DNA of 58,455 bases from Seribacter sulfatis (GTDB lineage Bacteria; Verrucomicrobiota; Verrucomicrobiia; Opitutales; Seribacteraceae). Position 1 is the stretch's first letter. Each line of letters opens with the position of its first letter. The notes beneath the pieces were generated by a model. It had not been told where the DNA came from and searched no databases. It worked only from the letters and a program-made list of their open reading frames with translations. The DNA lies in NCBI RefSeq assembly GCF_964187635.1, contig NZ_CAXLMO010000043.1:1-58455 (forward strand), in the 5' to 3' direction. The translations under genes were made by a program, and so were the position numbers. Positions 45,713-55,112 of this stretch are shown here, piece by piece.

Positions 45713-46375
45713 GTGAGCGAAATTCAACGACTAAGACAAATTGTTACACAACTTCGGGCGCCAGATGGTTGTCCATGGGACAGGGAACAGACCCACCAAT
45801 CCCTTCTCCGGTGTCTAGTGGAGGAGGTTTCTGAGGTTTTGGAAGCAGTGGATAATAATGATTTTGAATTAATGGAGGAGGAACTGGGAGATTTATTATT
45901 ACAAGTCGTCATGCATGCCTGTTTAGCAGAGGAACAAAACCATTTTGATTTTGAGGATGTTGCCCGGGGGATTTCTGATAAATTGATTCGTCGACACCCT
46001 CATGTTTTTGGAGAGAAAGCAGAAACGGTCGATACCTCAGGTGAAGTCATAGATCGATGGGAATTAATCAAAGCAGAAGAGAAAAAAAAGAAGTTTGGTG
46101 AGAATGCAAAAATAAGTATTTTTAAGAATCTTCCTCCTCGATTACCGGCTTTGCTTTTTGCGAATGATATTTACAAAAGAGTGGCCAAAAATGGACTGGA
46201 GGAAAAAGGGGAATGGGAAGAGAATAATTCCACTGGATCTGCCCAAGAACTAAATGAGGAACTGGCAGGGAAAGCTCTTTTTGAATTGGTCGCTGCATGT
46301 CAGAAATCTGGAATCGATCCTGAATTAGCCCTTCGGAAATTTTCATCCGCTCAGGTGAAAAAACTGGAAGATTAA
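45713..46375 (+). CDS. mazG: Nucleoside triphosphate pyrophosphohydrolase MazG
   Basis: Hydrolyses NTPs to NMP and PPi, a house-cleaning role. The family start LRAPDGCPWDREQTH, the metal-binding EEVSEVLEA and EEELGDLLLQ helices, and the RRHPHVFG motif are intact. The open frame reaches a TTG at 45677, but the GTG at 45713 gives the normal N terminus (MSEIQRL). 220 residues; one MazG domain plus the degenerate second half. Confidence 0.93.
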   Translation: MSEIQRLRQIVTQLRAPDGCPWDREQTHQSLLRCLVEEVSEVLEAVDNNDFELMEEELGDLLLQVVMHACLAEEQNHFDFEDVARGISDKLIRRHPHVFGEKAETVDTSGEVIDRWELIKAEEKKKKFGENAKISIFKNLPPRLPALLFANDIYKRVAKNGLEEKGEWEENNSTGSAQELNEELAGKALFELVAACQKSGIDPELALRKFSSAQVKKLED

Positions 46376-46401
46376 TCGGACTATTTTAGGCTTTTATACC
46401 G

Positions 46402-47142
46402 ATGAAAGATCGCGTGGAAGAGATCGTATTGAGCGAACTTGATCCCAATTTCAAGATTTCTTGCTTAATTCGTAAGTCAAATCGTGCTCGAAGAATTAAT
46501 TTACGCATTCGTTCCAGAGAAAAAGCAGTCCTTACCCTTCCTCGTTGGACTTCGTATCGAGAAGGGTTGTCCTTTCTCTCTAATCAAAAAAAATGGTTGG
46601 AACAAAAAATCAAAACCTTTCCGGTTACTCAAAAACTAAGCGAGTACTTTATTGAAGGAGGACAGATTTGGATCAACAAAAGCCCCATTTTTCTTTCCTG
46701 GTCAGTAAATAATAACCGAAAGAAAGTATTTTCTGAGGTCTTGGAGGATGCCCTTCAACTTGATTTACCAACTACCGATACCATTGAGAACTATTTATTT
46801 AAATTCTTACGAGAATTAGCCCGTGAGAATTTAAAGTCGCGCCTTTTTACCCTTGCGGCAAAAGCAGAGTTAAATTGCGAGAATGTAAGGATTGGAAACC
46901 AGAGAAGTCGTTGGGGGTCTTGTTCTGCGAGGAGTACGATCTCATTAAATTGGAGGTTGATTTTGTTACCATACGAAATCGCGGATTATGTTATTTTTCA
47001 TGAACTTGCCCACTTAAAACACCTAAATCATTCCCTTCAGTTTTGGGAATATTTGGAGTATATATGTCCGAATTCAAGAGTGTACGATAAGGAATTACTT
47101 AAAGCTGGGAAAAACGTGATTCGGTTGGGGCACATCGATTAG
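46402..47142 (+). CDS. YgjP-like metallopeptidase (DUF45)
   Basis: SprT/WLM-like zinc metallopeptidase with the family layout: an N-terminal beta region with basic residues, a NQRSRWGSCSARSTISLNW segment, then the zinc motif HELAHLKHLNHS (HELAH at 200-204) and a C-terminal aromatic helix. Function in bacteria is poorly known. 26 bases after mazG. Confidence 0.88.
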   Translation: MKDRVEEIVLSELDPNFKISCLIRKSNRARRINLRIRSREKAVLTLPRWTSYREGLSFLSNQKKWLEQKIKTFPVTQKLSEYFIEGGQIWINKSPIFLSWSVNNNRKKVFSEVLEDALQLDLPTTDTIENYLFKFLRELARENLKSRLFTLAAKAELNCENVRIGNQRSRWGSCSARSTISLNWRLILLPYEIADYVIFHELAHLKHLNHSLQFWEYLEYICPNSRVYDKELLKAGKNVIRLGHID

Positions 47143-47162
47143 CAGTGAACTGCTGAACGGAT

Positions 47163-49616
47163 CTATCTTACCCGACCTAATTCCCAGGCTGTTTTCCCGC
47201 CCAATGAACGTAGAAAGGGTAGTGCATCTCCAGTTTCTTCGGCCACATCAACTGGAGTAATTCCATCTGGGCCGTAACGGGAATTAACATCCAAGTTGTA
47301 GGATAATGCTTTTTGAACAAGGCTTCTTTTTCCAGAGAATGCAGCCCCATGCATCAAATTATATCCATCTTTTGCAGAAATATGAGGATTGGCATTTTGT
47401 GAGAGTAGGAATTCGACGATGTCTTCTTTGCCCGAAACCATTGCAACTAACAAGGGAGTGGCGCCAAAGGCGTCTTTTACATTGATCGAGTAACCATTAT
47501 TAAGAAGCTTTTTAACCTGCTTCATATCGCCTAAACCAGCTGCCACATGTAATGGGTTTTGGTTATCAACTCCAATTTCTTCAAGTAAAGTAACAATTCC
47601 TTCATGTCCACCGGCAGCAGCCAGGTCGATAAAATTGGTACCGTGAATATCCTTCGCATGCGGGTCGGCTGAAAGAGCAAATAAAATCTCAAGCATTTCT
47701 TTTTCTCCACGAAGTGCCGCAGTCATGCCGGGTGTTTCTCCTTCATCTGTCTTAGCATCTACTTCTGCACCATCTTCGAGGAGTAATTCAAGGACTTGAA
47801 TATTTCTTCCCCAGGCGGCACTATGCAGGGGGGTGGATTGATGCCTTCCACGTATGTTCGGATTACCACCATTGTTGAGTAGGTAATCTACAATTCGAGC
47901 ATTTCCTTTATATGCCGCATAATGAATAGGGCTGTGACCAAAACGGTCGGTTGCATTAATTAATGAACCTTGTTGTACCGCTTGGATCACTAAGTTGAGG
48001 TCATTTTGAGCAATTGCCTGAAAAATGGATTGATTGGCTTGGTCAATTATCGCCTGACCTGCATGCTTGAATATGACTTCCCATCCCGAACGGTTTGCAT
48101 CCAATAATTTAACATGGGTGATTAACTCACCGTCGATTACTTTACTCGAAATTCGGCTAAAGTCATCGGCGATATTTAAAAGTTTTAATTGAGGATAGCT
48201 TAGTGACGAGTGTTTACGAATTGATTGATTTGCCTGAACCACATTCAGGTCGAGTGCAAAGGAATGTTGATTGAGAAATCTTTTCCGGTTTTTTGAAAGC
48301 GGTACTATCGGTTTACTTTTTTCAATTTCACGAAGGTAGTTAATACTGGTAATCCAAAACTGATCTACCTGGTCGACCAGGTGGAGTTGATTAATGTTCA
48401 GTAGTGAGCGTATTGAATTAGATGAATTCAGTCCGGATAACAGTTGCTTAAGGGCAAGTTGTTGATCGATCCCCATTCCAAAAAGTAATACAGGAGAGAT
48501 TGCGGGAGATAATTCTCCCTTCGGACTGTATTTAATTTGTTTGTTAAAGTGCCCTCCAGCGAAGATGAAATCTCCATTTGGGGTGGTAAGGAGTTCAGTA
48601 GGAGTGGAATTGAATCCAGGAAGTTTAACCTCTTTATTAATTTTTCCCTCACTCAGGATTTGTAGTAATTGATCCACTGCAAATATGGTTGCCTGCTGGA
48701 CTTGCTTGGTGGGAACACTGAGACGGACAACGAGAGGAGAATCACCAGGAACTTGATCAAGCATTCCGATTTCTCGGATCGGTTTAGAATGATCATTGGT
48801 TGCTATTGAATACTCTAGAGTGGTGATCTTAACGGAGTCTTTGTTTGAAATTACGTGCATGCCAAACTGTCTGGTAAAAAAGGGATCCAATAAAGGAAGT
48901 AACTTTTTCCATTGATCATCAGGCCAGTTTTCTTGGACCACATTTGCCAATCCAGACCCATCTAAATAAAGAGAGATTTCACTTGGACGGGAGAAGTGTT
49001 TGGTAAGAGATTCAGGAAATTGATCCTCTTTGTTTTTGTTCGAAATCGATCGTGAAAGTTTATCTAGTTCAATATTGGAAGAATCTGAGTCACGAATGAT
49101 CGGACCCACGCCGACGATGTAAAATACTTTACCCTTTCGTCCAAATTCGATAGGGAGTCCATTTTTTCGATATCGTATGCTTTTTCCCTTCCGTTTCTCA
49201 AAATCCATAGATTCTGCGAAATTTGCAATAAATTGATCTGCTTTTTTGGTGTCTCCAACGGTGGATACCAGTCCAAAGGAGAGGGGGTTCTTTTGGGAAG
49301 GTGTTGTGCGAACAAAAAACTGAACGGGGATGTCGAAGTTAAATCCATAATGTTCGCCCTCCAGTAGAAGACTTTTTAATTGTGGTGTTGAAAGGCTTAA
49401 TACGTCGATGATTGGAGCCCATACTAGACTCTTTCTCACCTTTGACTTATTCAAAATGGCCTCTATATCAACAGAAAATACGAGAAATGAATCTTTCGGT
49501 ACCTGACTGATGGAAGCGGGCAGTGCATTTAAAGGACGAGCAGAATATATAACGCTCCCTAGAATAAAGAGGGTTACAAATGTGCGTTTTAATAAAATGG
49601 AAATTGTCATGGACAT
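47163..49616 (-). CDS. Secreted ankyrin-repeat protein with large N-terminal domain
   Basis: The 817-residue product starts with a signal peptide (hydrophobic to about residue 32). Residues 35-520 form a mixed alpha/beta region that I do not recognise (begins PASISQVPKDSFLVFSVDIE), reminiscent of DUF3352-like periplasmic domains. Residues 535-805 are about eight ankyrin repeats with repeated PLHxAAxxG, TPLxxA and VxxLLxxG patterns. An ankyrin domain outside the cytoplasm suggests protein binding in the periplasm. Single gene, convergent with the YgjP gene. Confidence 0.8.
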   Translation of the reverse strand: MSMTISILLKRTFVTLFILGSVIYSARPLNALPASISQVPKDSFLVFSVDIEAILNKSKVRKSLVWAPIIDVLSLSTPQLKSLLLEGEHYGFNFDIPVQFFVRTTPSQKNPLSFGLVSTVGDTKKADQFIANFAESMDFEKRKGKSIRYRKNGLPIEFGRKGKVFYIVGVGPIIRDSDSSNIELDKLSRSISNKNKEDQFPESLTKHFSRPSEISLYLDGSGLANVVQENWPDDQWKKLLPLLDPFFTRQFGMHVISNKDSVKITTLEYSIATNDHSKPIREIGMLDQVPGDSPLVVRLSVPTKQVQQATIFAVDQLLQILSEGKINKEVKLPGFNSTPTELLTTPNGDFIFAGGHFNKQIKYSPKGELSPAISPVLLFGMGIDQQLALKQLLSGLNSSNSIRSLLNINQLHLVDQVDQFWITSINYLREIEKSKPIVPLSKNRKRFLNQHSFALDLNVVQANQSIRKHSSLSYPQLKLLNIADDFSRISSKVIDGELITHVKLLDANRSGWEVIFKHAGQAIIDQANQSIFQAIAQNDLNLVIQAVQQGSLINATDRFGHSPIHYAAYKGNARIVDYLLNNGGNPNIRGRHQSTPLHSAAWGRNIQVLELLLEDGAEVDAKTDEGETPGMTAALRGEKEMLEILFALSADPHAKDIHGTNFIDLAAAGGHEGIVTLLEEIGVDNQNPLHVAAGLGDMKQVKKLLNNGYSINVKDAFGATPLLVAMVSGKEDIVEFLLSQNANPHISAKDGYNLMHGAAFSGKRSLVQKALSYNLDVNSRYGPDGITPVDVAEETGDALPFLRSLGGKTAWELGRVR

Positions 49617-49703
49617 AACTTCAAAGTACTTTGCGTTACGAAAGGGTCAAATTATCTTTCCATTTTTCTAATTGTTATTTTCAATGATCAATATTTTATA
49701 TTT

Positions 49704-50312
49704 ATGTTTACCGGAATAGTAGAAAATGTCGGGCGGGTAATTTCGTTCGAAGAAAAGAAAGAATCTTGGCTTCTTAAGCTTGATATTCCATTTGATGGAT
49801 CGGATGGGATGGAGGCAGGTGCTAGTCTTTCTGTAAACGGTTGCTGCTTAACCTTTCGTGCAGATTCGAGCGGGGTAGGATCCTTTGATTTATTAGACGA
49901 AACTTTGGAAAGAACGAACCTCGGTAATTTGCAGGATGGGCATTTCGTAAACTTGGAACGTTCAATGCCAGCCAATGGTAGGGTGGGTGGACATTTTGTG
50001 ACCGGCCATATTGATGCGTGCGGAGAGATTGAAATTTTTGAAGAACGTGGAAAAAACTTATACCTCCAAATCAAAGTACCTCCCACTCACAAGCAGTACT
50101 TAGTAGATAAAGGATGTATTGCGGTAGACGGATGTTCTCTTACTGTTTGTGATGTAACGGGAGATTCATTTGCTGTTTGGTTAATTCCACACACTCTTGG
50201 AAAGACAAATTTAATGAGTCGTCAACCTGGAGATCGGCTTAATCTTGAATTTGATTTACTCGCCAAGTATGTCGAGAAACTTGCTGCATCTTCAATCGAG
50301 CAATTATCTTGA
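49704..50312 (+). CDS. ribE: Riboflavin synthase
   Basis: Dismutates two 6,7-dimethyl-8-ribityllumazine molecules to riboflavin. The two repeated lumazine-binding halves each open with the typical MFTGIVENVGRV or GHFVTGHIDACG, and SLSVNGCCLTF and IAVDGCSLTV mark the repeats. 202 residues. No FMN riboswitch is seen upstream. Its stop overlaps the ATG of the UDG gene by one base. Confidence 0.96.
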   Translation: MFTGIVENVGRVISFEEKKESWLLKLDIPFDGSDGMEAGASLSVNGCCLTFRADSSGVGSFDLLDETLERTNLGNLQDGHFVNLERSMPANGRVGGHFVTGHIDACGEIEIFEERGKNLYLQIKVPPTHKQYLVDKGCIAVDGCSLTVCDVTGDSFAVWLIPHTLGKTNLMSRQPGDRLNLEFDLLAKYVEKLAASSIEQLS

Positions 50313-51292
50313 TGAATATTCCAGAAGCCAGTTTTGCTTTGCTTGAAGAACTCAAGCGTATGCGCGAAGAAGGAGTGCGTGAAATTTATCTTGAGGAGGA
50401 GACACTCACGCAGTTGGAAAAGAAGTTGGAACCGCTGATACCAGAACGTCCAGCTTCTCCTTTGAATAAGCCTACGCAAAAAAAAGCAGTAGATGTACCA
50501 ACTTCCCGAAACAATCCCGTTAGACAGGAAACCACTTCGGTGGATACCGCTGAATCCACCCCGGCTATTGCCTCACAAGCTCCCCCGAAAACGATTACGG
50601 TAGAAGGTGCTGGTGTGTCAGGAGATAATGACGCAAAGTTTGCAACCCCGCCCAGCTTTACACTGCCCGAGGGTGATAAAAGAACAAAATGGAAATGGTT
50701 AGAAAAAGAAGTCAATAATTGCCCAATTTCAAATCCTGAAATTAATCCTGACGGTCAAATAATTTTTGGGAGGGGTGATCTTGATGCAGAATTATTTTTT
50801 TGTGGAGAATCTCCAAACGATGAGGATGAAAAGGCAGGTTCTGCCTTTGGAGGACCGGCGGGGGAATTGCTGGGTAAAATTATTGAAGCGATGGGTTTTC
50901 CGGTGCCTTCTGTTTATATTTCCAATATTTTACATTGGAAACCTAAGCATGACCTTGCTTTTGGACATCGTCCACCCAGTCAAGCTGAACTTCAATTTGC
51001 AATGCCCTATCTAAAAGCTCAATTAGAGATTGTTCAGCCTAAAGTGATTATTTCTCTTGGTAAAATCGCAACAGATGGATTTCTTGGGTTCGACTCAAAA
51101 AGAAGATTGGGAGATGTTCGTGGAAACTGGAATGAATATGAAGGTATTCCCCTCATGGTTACCTATCACCCATCTTACCTGCTTCATAATCCAAGTAAAT
51201 CGGGAAAAAGAAAAGTATGGGAGGATATGTTAAAAGTGATGGAAAAGGTGGAAGTTTCGATAAGTGAAAAACAACAGGGATTTTTCCTTTAA
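50312..51292 (+). CDS. Family-4-like uracil-DNA glycosylase lacking Fe-S cysteines
   Basis: Base-excision repair glycosylase fold. Catalytic motifs are recognisable: FFCGESPNDEDEKAGSAFGG (motif A region) and VTYHPSYLL (motif B). The four Cys that hold the iron-sulfur cluster in family 4 are mostly gone: V134/C137 instead of CxxC, W209 in HWKP, and A230 in QFAMPYL. About 120 residues of Pro/Thr/Ala-rich linker precede the domain. The ATG at 50312 overlaps ribE. The fold is clear, activity is inferred. Confidence 0.82.
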   Translation: MNIPEASFALLEELKRMREEGVREIYLEEETLTQLEKKLEPLIPERPASPLNKPTQKKAVDVPTSRNNPVRQETTSVDTAESTPAIASQAPPKTITVEGAGVSGDNDAKFATPPSFTLPEGDKRTKWKWLEKEVNNCPISNPEINPDGQIIFGRGDLDAELFFCGESPNDEDEKAGSAFGGPAGELLGKIIEAMGFPVPSVYISNILHWKPKHDLAFGHRPPSQAELQFAMPYLKAQLEIVQPKVIISLGKIATDGFLGFDSKRRLGDVRGNWNEYEGIPLMVTYHPSYLLHNPSKSGKRKVWEDMLKVMEKVEVSISEKQQGFFL

Positions 51293-51315
51293 TTAATCGA
51301 AGTTCAGATATTTTA

Positions 51316-51957
51316 ATGTCTTTTCGCAAAGCTCTATTAGTGATGGGGGGAGAACCGCCCTCAGAAGAAAGTCTACTTTGGCGCCGGGAGGAGGCAGATA
51401 TTTCTATCGCGGTTGACGCCGGATGGTTATCCTTTCGTCATGCGGATATTTTCCCCGATGTGTTAATCGGGGATTTGGATAGTTGGGGAGGGGAGGAGAG
51501 TAGGGATGATATTCCACAGGAGGTCGAACTAATCGAGGTAAATGAGCAGGATAGAACTGATTTTCAAAAAGCACTCGATTACCTGAAAAAATATCCGGAT
51601 ATAACGGAAATCATTATTCTTGGTGGATTAGGGAATCGTACTGATCATTTGTTCGCCAATTTTCTAATCGCCTGTTCGGTAGACTCTGACCTAATCATTA
51701 TTTTTGATTCTGAAAAAGAGTGGATTCGTCGGGTAACTTCAAATACAAAATTAAAGATTATCGGACAAGAGGGTGCGACAGTTAGTCTGCTCCCCATTAC
51801 TTGTTGCAACTCTGTAAAAACTGCTGGATTGAAGTGGGAAATTGAAAACCAAGTGCTATCTGGCGTGGAATCATTTAGTCAAAGCAATATGTGTATTTCG
51901 AATGAGGCTTGGGTTTCCGTTGAGTCAGGAAGTTTATTAGTAATTTTACAAAAATAA
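51316..51957 (+). CDS. thiN: Thiamine pyrophosphokinase
   Basis: Makes thiamine pyrophosphate from thiamine and ATP. Motifs: VLIGDLDSWG, DRTDFQKAL, GGLGNRTDHLFANF near residue 100 and a C-terminal beta-sandwich. 213 residues. Third gene of the ribE-UDG-thiN unit; a strong terminator lies 100 bases downstream. No TPP riboswitch is visible. Confidence 0.92.
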   Translation: MSFRKALLVMGGEPPSEESLLWRREEADISIAVDAGWLSFRHADIFPDVLIGDLDSWGGEESRDDIPQEVELIEVNEQDRTDFQKALDYLKKYPDITEIIILGGLGNRTDHLFANFLIACSVDSDLIIIFDSEKEWIRRVTSNTKLKIIGQEGATVSLLPITCCNSVKTAGLKWEIENQVLSGVESFSQSNMCISNEAWVSVESGSLLVILQK

Positions 51958-52060
51958 TATCTCCCGTTCTTTCAAGCTTGTAGCCTTTTTCAAATGTCAC
52001 TTTGTACCATGAGAGCGAGGTTTGAAAATCACCTGTGATCTATTTTCCGACCATGCACAA

Positions 52061-52086
52061 AAAAGCCCTCTTGAAAGAGGGCTTTT
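52061..52086. terminator. Bidirectional rho-independent terminator
   Basis: A perfect 10-bp stem, AAAAGCCCTC / GAGGGCTTTT, with a 6-base loop, between the convergent thiN and YHS-like genes. T-runs exist on both strands. Confidence 0.9.
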
Positions 52087-52106
52087 AGGTAAAGTTAAAG
52101 TGGAAA

Positions 52107-52556
52107 CTATTTGTATTGAGGGAGAAGATCTTGATCCATCGCTGCTTTGAAGTATTTCTCAGGATCTTTTTTCCAACGACGTTGAGCACTAGATGACCAC
52201 AGATAGATCGTTTTTCCTTTGTATTCAACTGTTTTGGAATTTGGATTAATTACACGCTCCGGGTAAATGGGACAAAACTTTTGATCGAGCAACTTTACTT
52301 TATCTACTCCCAGTTTCTTTTGTTCGTCTGAACTGAAGAGTTTTGCAAGTACAGGTAGGGCTTTTAAGTAGTAGGCTTGATTCGAGTCGAACGCCTTGAC
52401 GCAAGAACCACAGCAAAAATAAACCTTCTTTCCAAGAACTTCCGAAAATTCTTCGGTATCAATTTCATCTCCTGCCATGAGAGCACAAGTTTCTTGTTCA
52501 GCAAAGAGGCTGTTCGCGAGGAAAAGGGCAATAAGTAGAGTTGTAATATTTTTCAT
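52107..52556 (-). CDS. Secreted protein with tandem YHS/TRASH-like domains
   Basis: The signal peptide (about 1-19, cleavage after LFA) is followed by two related halves. The first has the metal-type Cys set CALMAG ... VYFCCGSCVKAF. The second reads FCPIYPERVINPNSKTVEY with ATTRIBUTES of the same fold (YKGKTIYLWSSSAQRRWKKDP) but has Ser/Ala at the position of the CCxxC. Relatives bind copper or other heavy metals; the second copy has probably lost that ability. 149 residues; function inferred. Confidence 0.78.
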   Translation of the reverse strand: MKNITTLLIALFLANSLFAEQETCALMAGDEIDTEEFSEVLGKKVYFCCGSCVKAFDSNQAYYLKALPVLAKLFSSDEQKKLGVDKVKLLDQKFCPIYPERVINPNSKTVEYKGKTIYLWSSSAQRRWKKDPEKYFKAAMDQDLLPQYK

Positions 52557-52685
52557 ATACTTAACTAATGTCCTAAAAGTGAAATTTTATCAAGACTTTC
52601 GGAAGGTTTTCCCGAAAATATTTGATTAATCAATTTGACCTTTTGATGAAAATACTTGTGCATTGATATTGTTACCCATTTTGTA

Positions 52686-53015
52686 ATGAATTCGGAAGAT
52701 ATAGAAAAGTATAGTGCAAAACTGTCAAAGTTAAGTCTTGAGATTGAGGATTACCTCAAGAAGAGTGAGGATTCTGCGTCCGCGGTCGAGCCCGATAATG
52801 CACTGGGTCGCTTATCTCGTATGGAAGCGATGCAAGATCAACAGATGGTGTTGGAGTTACGAAGGCGTAAAAAGAGGCAACTGTTGGACGTCGAAAACGC
52901 AATCAAGCGGATAGAACAGGAGAGCTTTGGATCCTGTATGTTTTGTGGTCAATCGATCTCACCGGATCGACTCGATGCCTTTCCGGAAGTTCAAACATGT
53001 GTGAATTGTGCGTAA
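52686..53015 (+). CDS. DksA/TraR-type zinc-finger protein
   Basis: A small (109 aa) member of the DksA family. A helical coiled-coil N terminus with the DNALGRLSRMEAMQ segment is followed by the four-Cys zinc finger CMFC ... CVNC at the C terminus. DksA-type proteins enter the RNA polymerase secondary channel; this one lacks the DxxDxA tip of E. coli DksA, so a regulatory role in the stringent response is uncertain. The frame is open to 52656, but the ATG at 52686 matches the family start. Confidence 0.88.
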   Translation: MNSEDIEKYSAKLSKLSLEIEDYLKKSEDSASAVEPDNALGRLSRMEAMQDQQMVLELRRRKKRQLLDVENAIKRIEQESFGSCMFCGQSISPDRLDAFPEVQTCVNCA

Positions 53016-53117
53016 ATATTTAATTCGATAAAGGATTAAAAACTAATCCTTTATTTTCTATTTGTTTCAATTAATTCCCACTTTTTGAGTACAACTGACC
53101 TGGGGGACCAGGGTTGG

Positions 53118-54158
53118 TTATAGGCTCTTCATATCTATCACAAAACGGTATTTTACATCACTCTTTACTAGTCTTTTATAGGCAGCATTAATGTCGTTCA
53201 TTTGAATCATCTCTACTTCTGAGACAATTTGTTTTTCTCCACAGAAATTCAACATCTCTTGTGTTTCTTTAATTCCGCCAATTAAGGAGCCAGCTAAGGT
53301 TTTTCTACCAAAAACAAGTTGCCCTACATTAATACTGAAAGTTTCTGGTGCACCCACTACGCACATAGTTCCGTCCACCTTTAATAAATCCATGTAGGGA
53401 TCAAATGAGTGATTTACGGGAATCGTATTGAGAATGAAATCAAATTGTCCCAGTTCTTTTTCCATCGCATCCGGATCCGTTGAAATTAAAACCTCATCGG
53501 CACCCAAACTTTTTGCATCAGTTCCTTTTCCTGGCGAGGTTGTTATCATTACAGTATGGGCACCAAGAGCATGGGAAAATTTTACCCCCATATGGCCTAG
53601 CCCTCCAAGGCCCACGATACCTACTTTCTTGCCCGGGCCCACATTCCAATGTTTTAATGGGGAATAAGTGGTTATACCCGCACAGAGGAGGGGGGCAGTT
53701 GCTTTTAAATCAAGGCTATTGGGCATGGAAAGTATAAAGCTTTCATCGGCGACAATACTTTTTGAATATCCTCCAAATGTAAATCCGCCTGGATCCTCAG
53801 TCGGGCTATTGTATGTCGCCGTAAATCCATTCAAGCAATATTGTTCCTCTCCACTGATACAAGATTGGCACTCTCCGCAGGATTTAACCATGCATCCAAT
53901 CGCGGCAACATCGCCGACTTTAAATTGTTTCACATCAGTTCCAACCTCTGAAACCCGTCCCACAATCTCGTGGCCAGGTACGACCGGGTATTCGCTCATG
54001 CCCCAATCATTGTTTACAAAATGAAGGTCGGTGTGACATACACCACAGTAATCGATTTCAATTTGTACATCATTGGATGCAACTAAGCGACGTTGAATGG
54101 GATAAGATTCTAAAGGAGATTTTGCATTGTGAGATGCGTATGCGTCTATTGTTTTCAT
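53118..54158 (-). CDS. Zinc-dependent NAD(P) alcohol dehydrogenase (YahK/CAD-like)
   Basis: Medium-chain dehydrogenase. The catalytic zinc is held by Cys41 in CGVCHTDLH and His63 in PGHEIVG; the structural zinc by four Cys in KSCGECQSCISGEEQYC; the coenzyme motif is VGLGGLGHMGVKF. YahK and cinnamyl-alcohol-dehydrogenase relatives reduce aldehydes with NADPH. 346 residues. Single gene. Confidence 0.92.
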   Translation of the reverse strand: MKTIDAYASHNAKSPLESYPIQRRLVASNDVQIEIDYCGVCHTDLHFVNNDWGMSEYPVVPGHEIVGRVSEVGTDVKQFKVGDVAAIGCMVKSCGECQSCISGEEQYCLNGFTATYNSPTEDPGGFTFGGYSKSIVADESFILSMPNSLDLKATAPLLCAGITTYSPLKHWNVGPGKKVGIVGLGGLGHMGVKFSHALGAHTVMITTSPGKGTDAKSLGADEVLISTDPDAMEKELGQFDFILNTIPVNHSFDPYMDLLKVDGTMCVVGAPETFSINVGQLVFGRKTLAGSLIGGIKETQEMLNFCGEKQIVSEVEMIQMNDINAAYKRLVKSDVKYRFVIDMKSL

Positions 54159-54328
54159 ATTTTAAATCTATAGATTTTAAAAGTTGTAGTGTTTAATTTT
54201 TGAGTATCCTGTTACTCGAAGTTAAATCCTGAGACTTTGCAATACAAGTCTAGTATGAGATTAATCAAATGAGTCATTCTCGATTCCAATCCTTGACCTT
54301 AATCTATTCCCTCATTCATAATTATAGG

Positions 54329-55096
54329 ATGAAAAAATTGATTATTTGTATATTTATCTTTTGGGGTCTTGCAGGGTGTAGTCAAGAGGAGGAGCCAATC
54401 CCGTCTTTTCCAAAAATCGATAATCCTCTCGATCGGGAAGATAAACTAAAATCAACAAGTAAGGAGGCGGTCGATTTTTCAGAAATTAGCATTACCATCG
54501 AGAACGAAATAGAGATATTAAGACTTTCGACTAATGGAGAACGATACAACGGTTGGGTCAAAAAAAGTTATGAAAATGGAAAACTAGGATATCTTTTTCA
54601 TTCCCAAAATGGAATGCAGGACGGATTATATACCGCATGGTATAGAAATGGAAAAAAAATGGTCGAGCGGACCTGGAAGAATGGAATGCGGAATGGACCC
54701 TTTAAGTTATGGACAGATGCAGGAATTTTAGACTCTCGTGGATTTAATCAAAATAATTTGAGGGATGGGCTTTTCGAAGAGTTTTATGCGGTCGGTAAAA
54801 TAAAATCCAAGATCGAATATAGTAAAGGAAGGATACAAACCTTTTTAAGATGGAAACCAGACGGTACAAAATGCCCAGACACCCTCGTTAAGGCCGGAAC
54901 TGGGTTAGTGATTCATTACAAAGAGGATGGCACGGTTGATTCAAATGAATCTTATTTAGATGGAGAGTATGATTACGGATATCCTTCAGATATAAATGAA
55001 ACTTCTTTGAATACGGAAGACAAAGATAGTAATCCGATTAATTTAAATACTTCCCAAGCTGAAGTGTCTGAGGATGAAGTACCCGTGATCGAGTAA
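54329..55096 (+). CDS. YwqK/MORN-like lipoprotein (copy A)
   Basis: The frame is open to 54269, but the ATG at 54329 starts a lipoprotein signal ending in LAGC (Cys17). The 255-residue product then has short repeats of the form NG-x-x-x-G or DG with aromatic W/Y-x-x-NG (ENGKLGYLF, TAWYRNGKKM, NGPFKLW), typical of MORN or YwqK-like repeats. A later WKPDGTKCPDT segment is shared with the gene at 57258. A family role as toxin antagonist is known for YwqK, but nothing here shows a toxin partner. Convergent with the antiporter gene. Confidence 0.8.
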   Translation: MKKLIICIFIFWGLAGCSQEEEPIPSFPKIDNPLDREDKLKSTSKEAVDFSEISITIENEIEILRLSTNGERYNGWVKKSYENGKLGYLFHSQNGMQDGLYTAWYRNGKKMVERTWKNGMRNGPFKLWTDAGILDSRGFNQNNLRDGLFEEFYAVGKIKSKIEYSKGRIQTFLRWKPDGTKCPDTLVKAGTGLVIHYKEDGTVDSNESYLDGEYDYGYPSDINETSLNTEDKDSNPINLNTSQAEVSEDEVPVIE

Positions 55097-55112
55097 ATTC
55101 ATTCGGACACTT

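Noticed and set aside
47141..47154. Palindrome AGCAGT-GA-ACTGCT between convergent genes
   Set aside because: Short stem, no T-run; could be a weak terminator, but support is too thin.
49617..49703. FMN riboswitch before ribE
   Set aside because: The leader is only 87 bases and lacks the conserved FMN-box elements.
51293..51315. TPP riboswitch before thiN
   Set aside because: Only 23 bases separate it from the UDG gene, with no room for the element.
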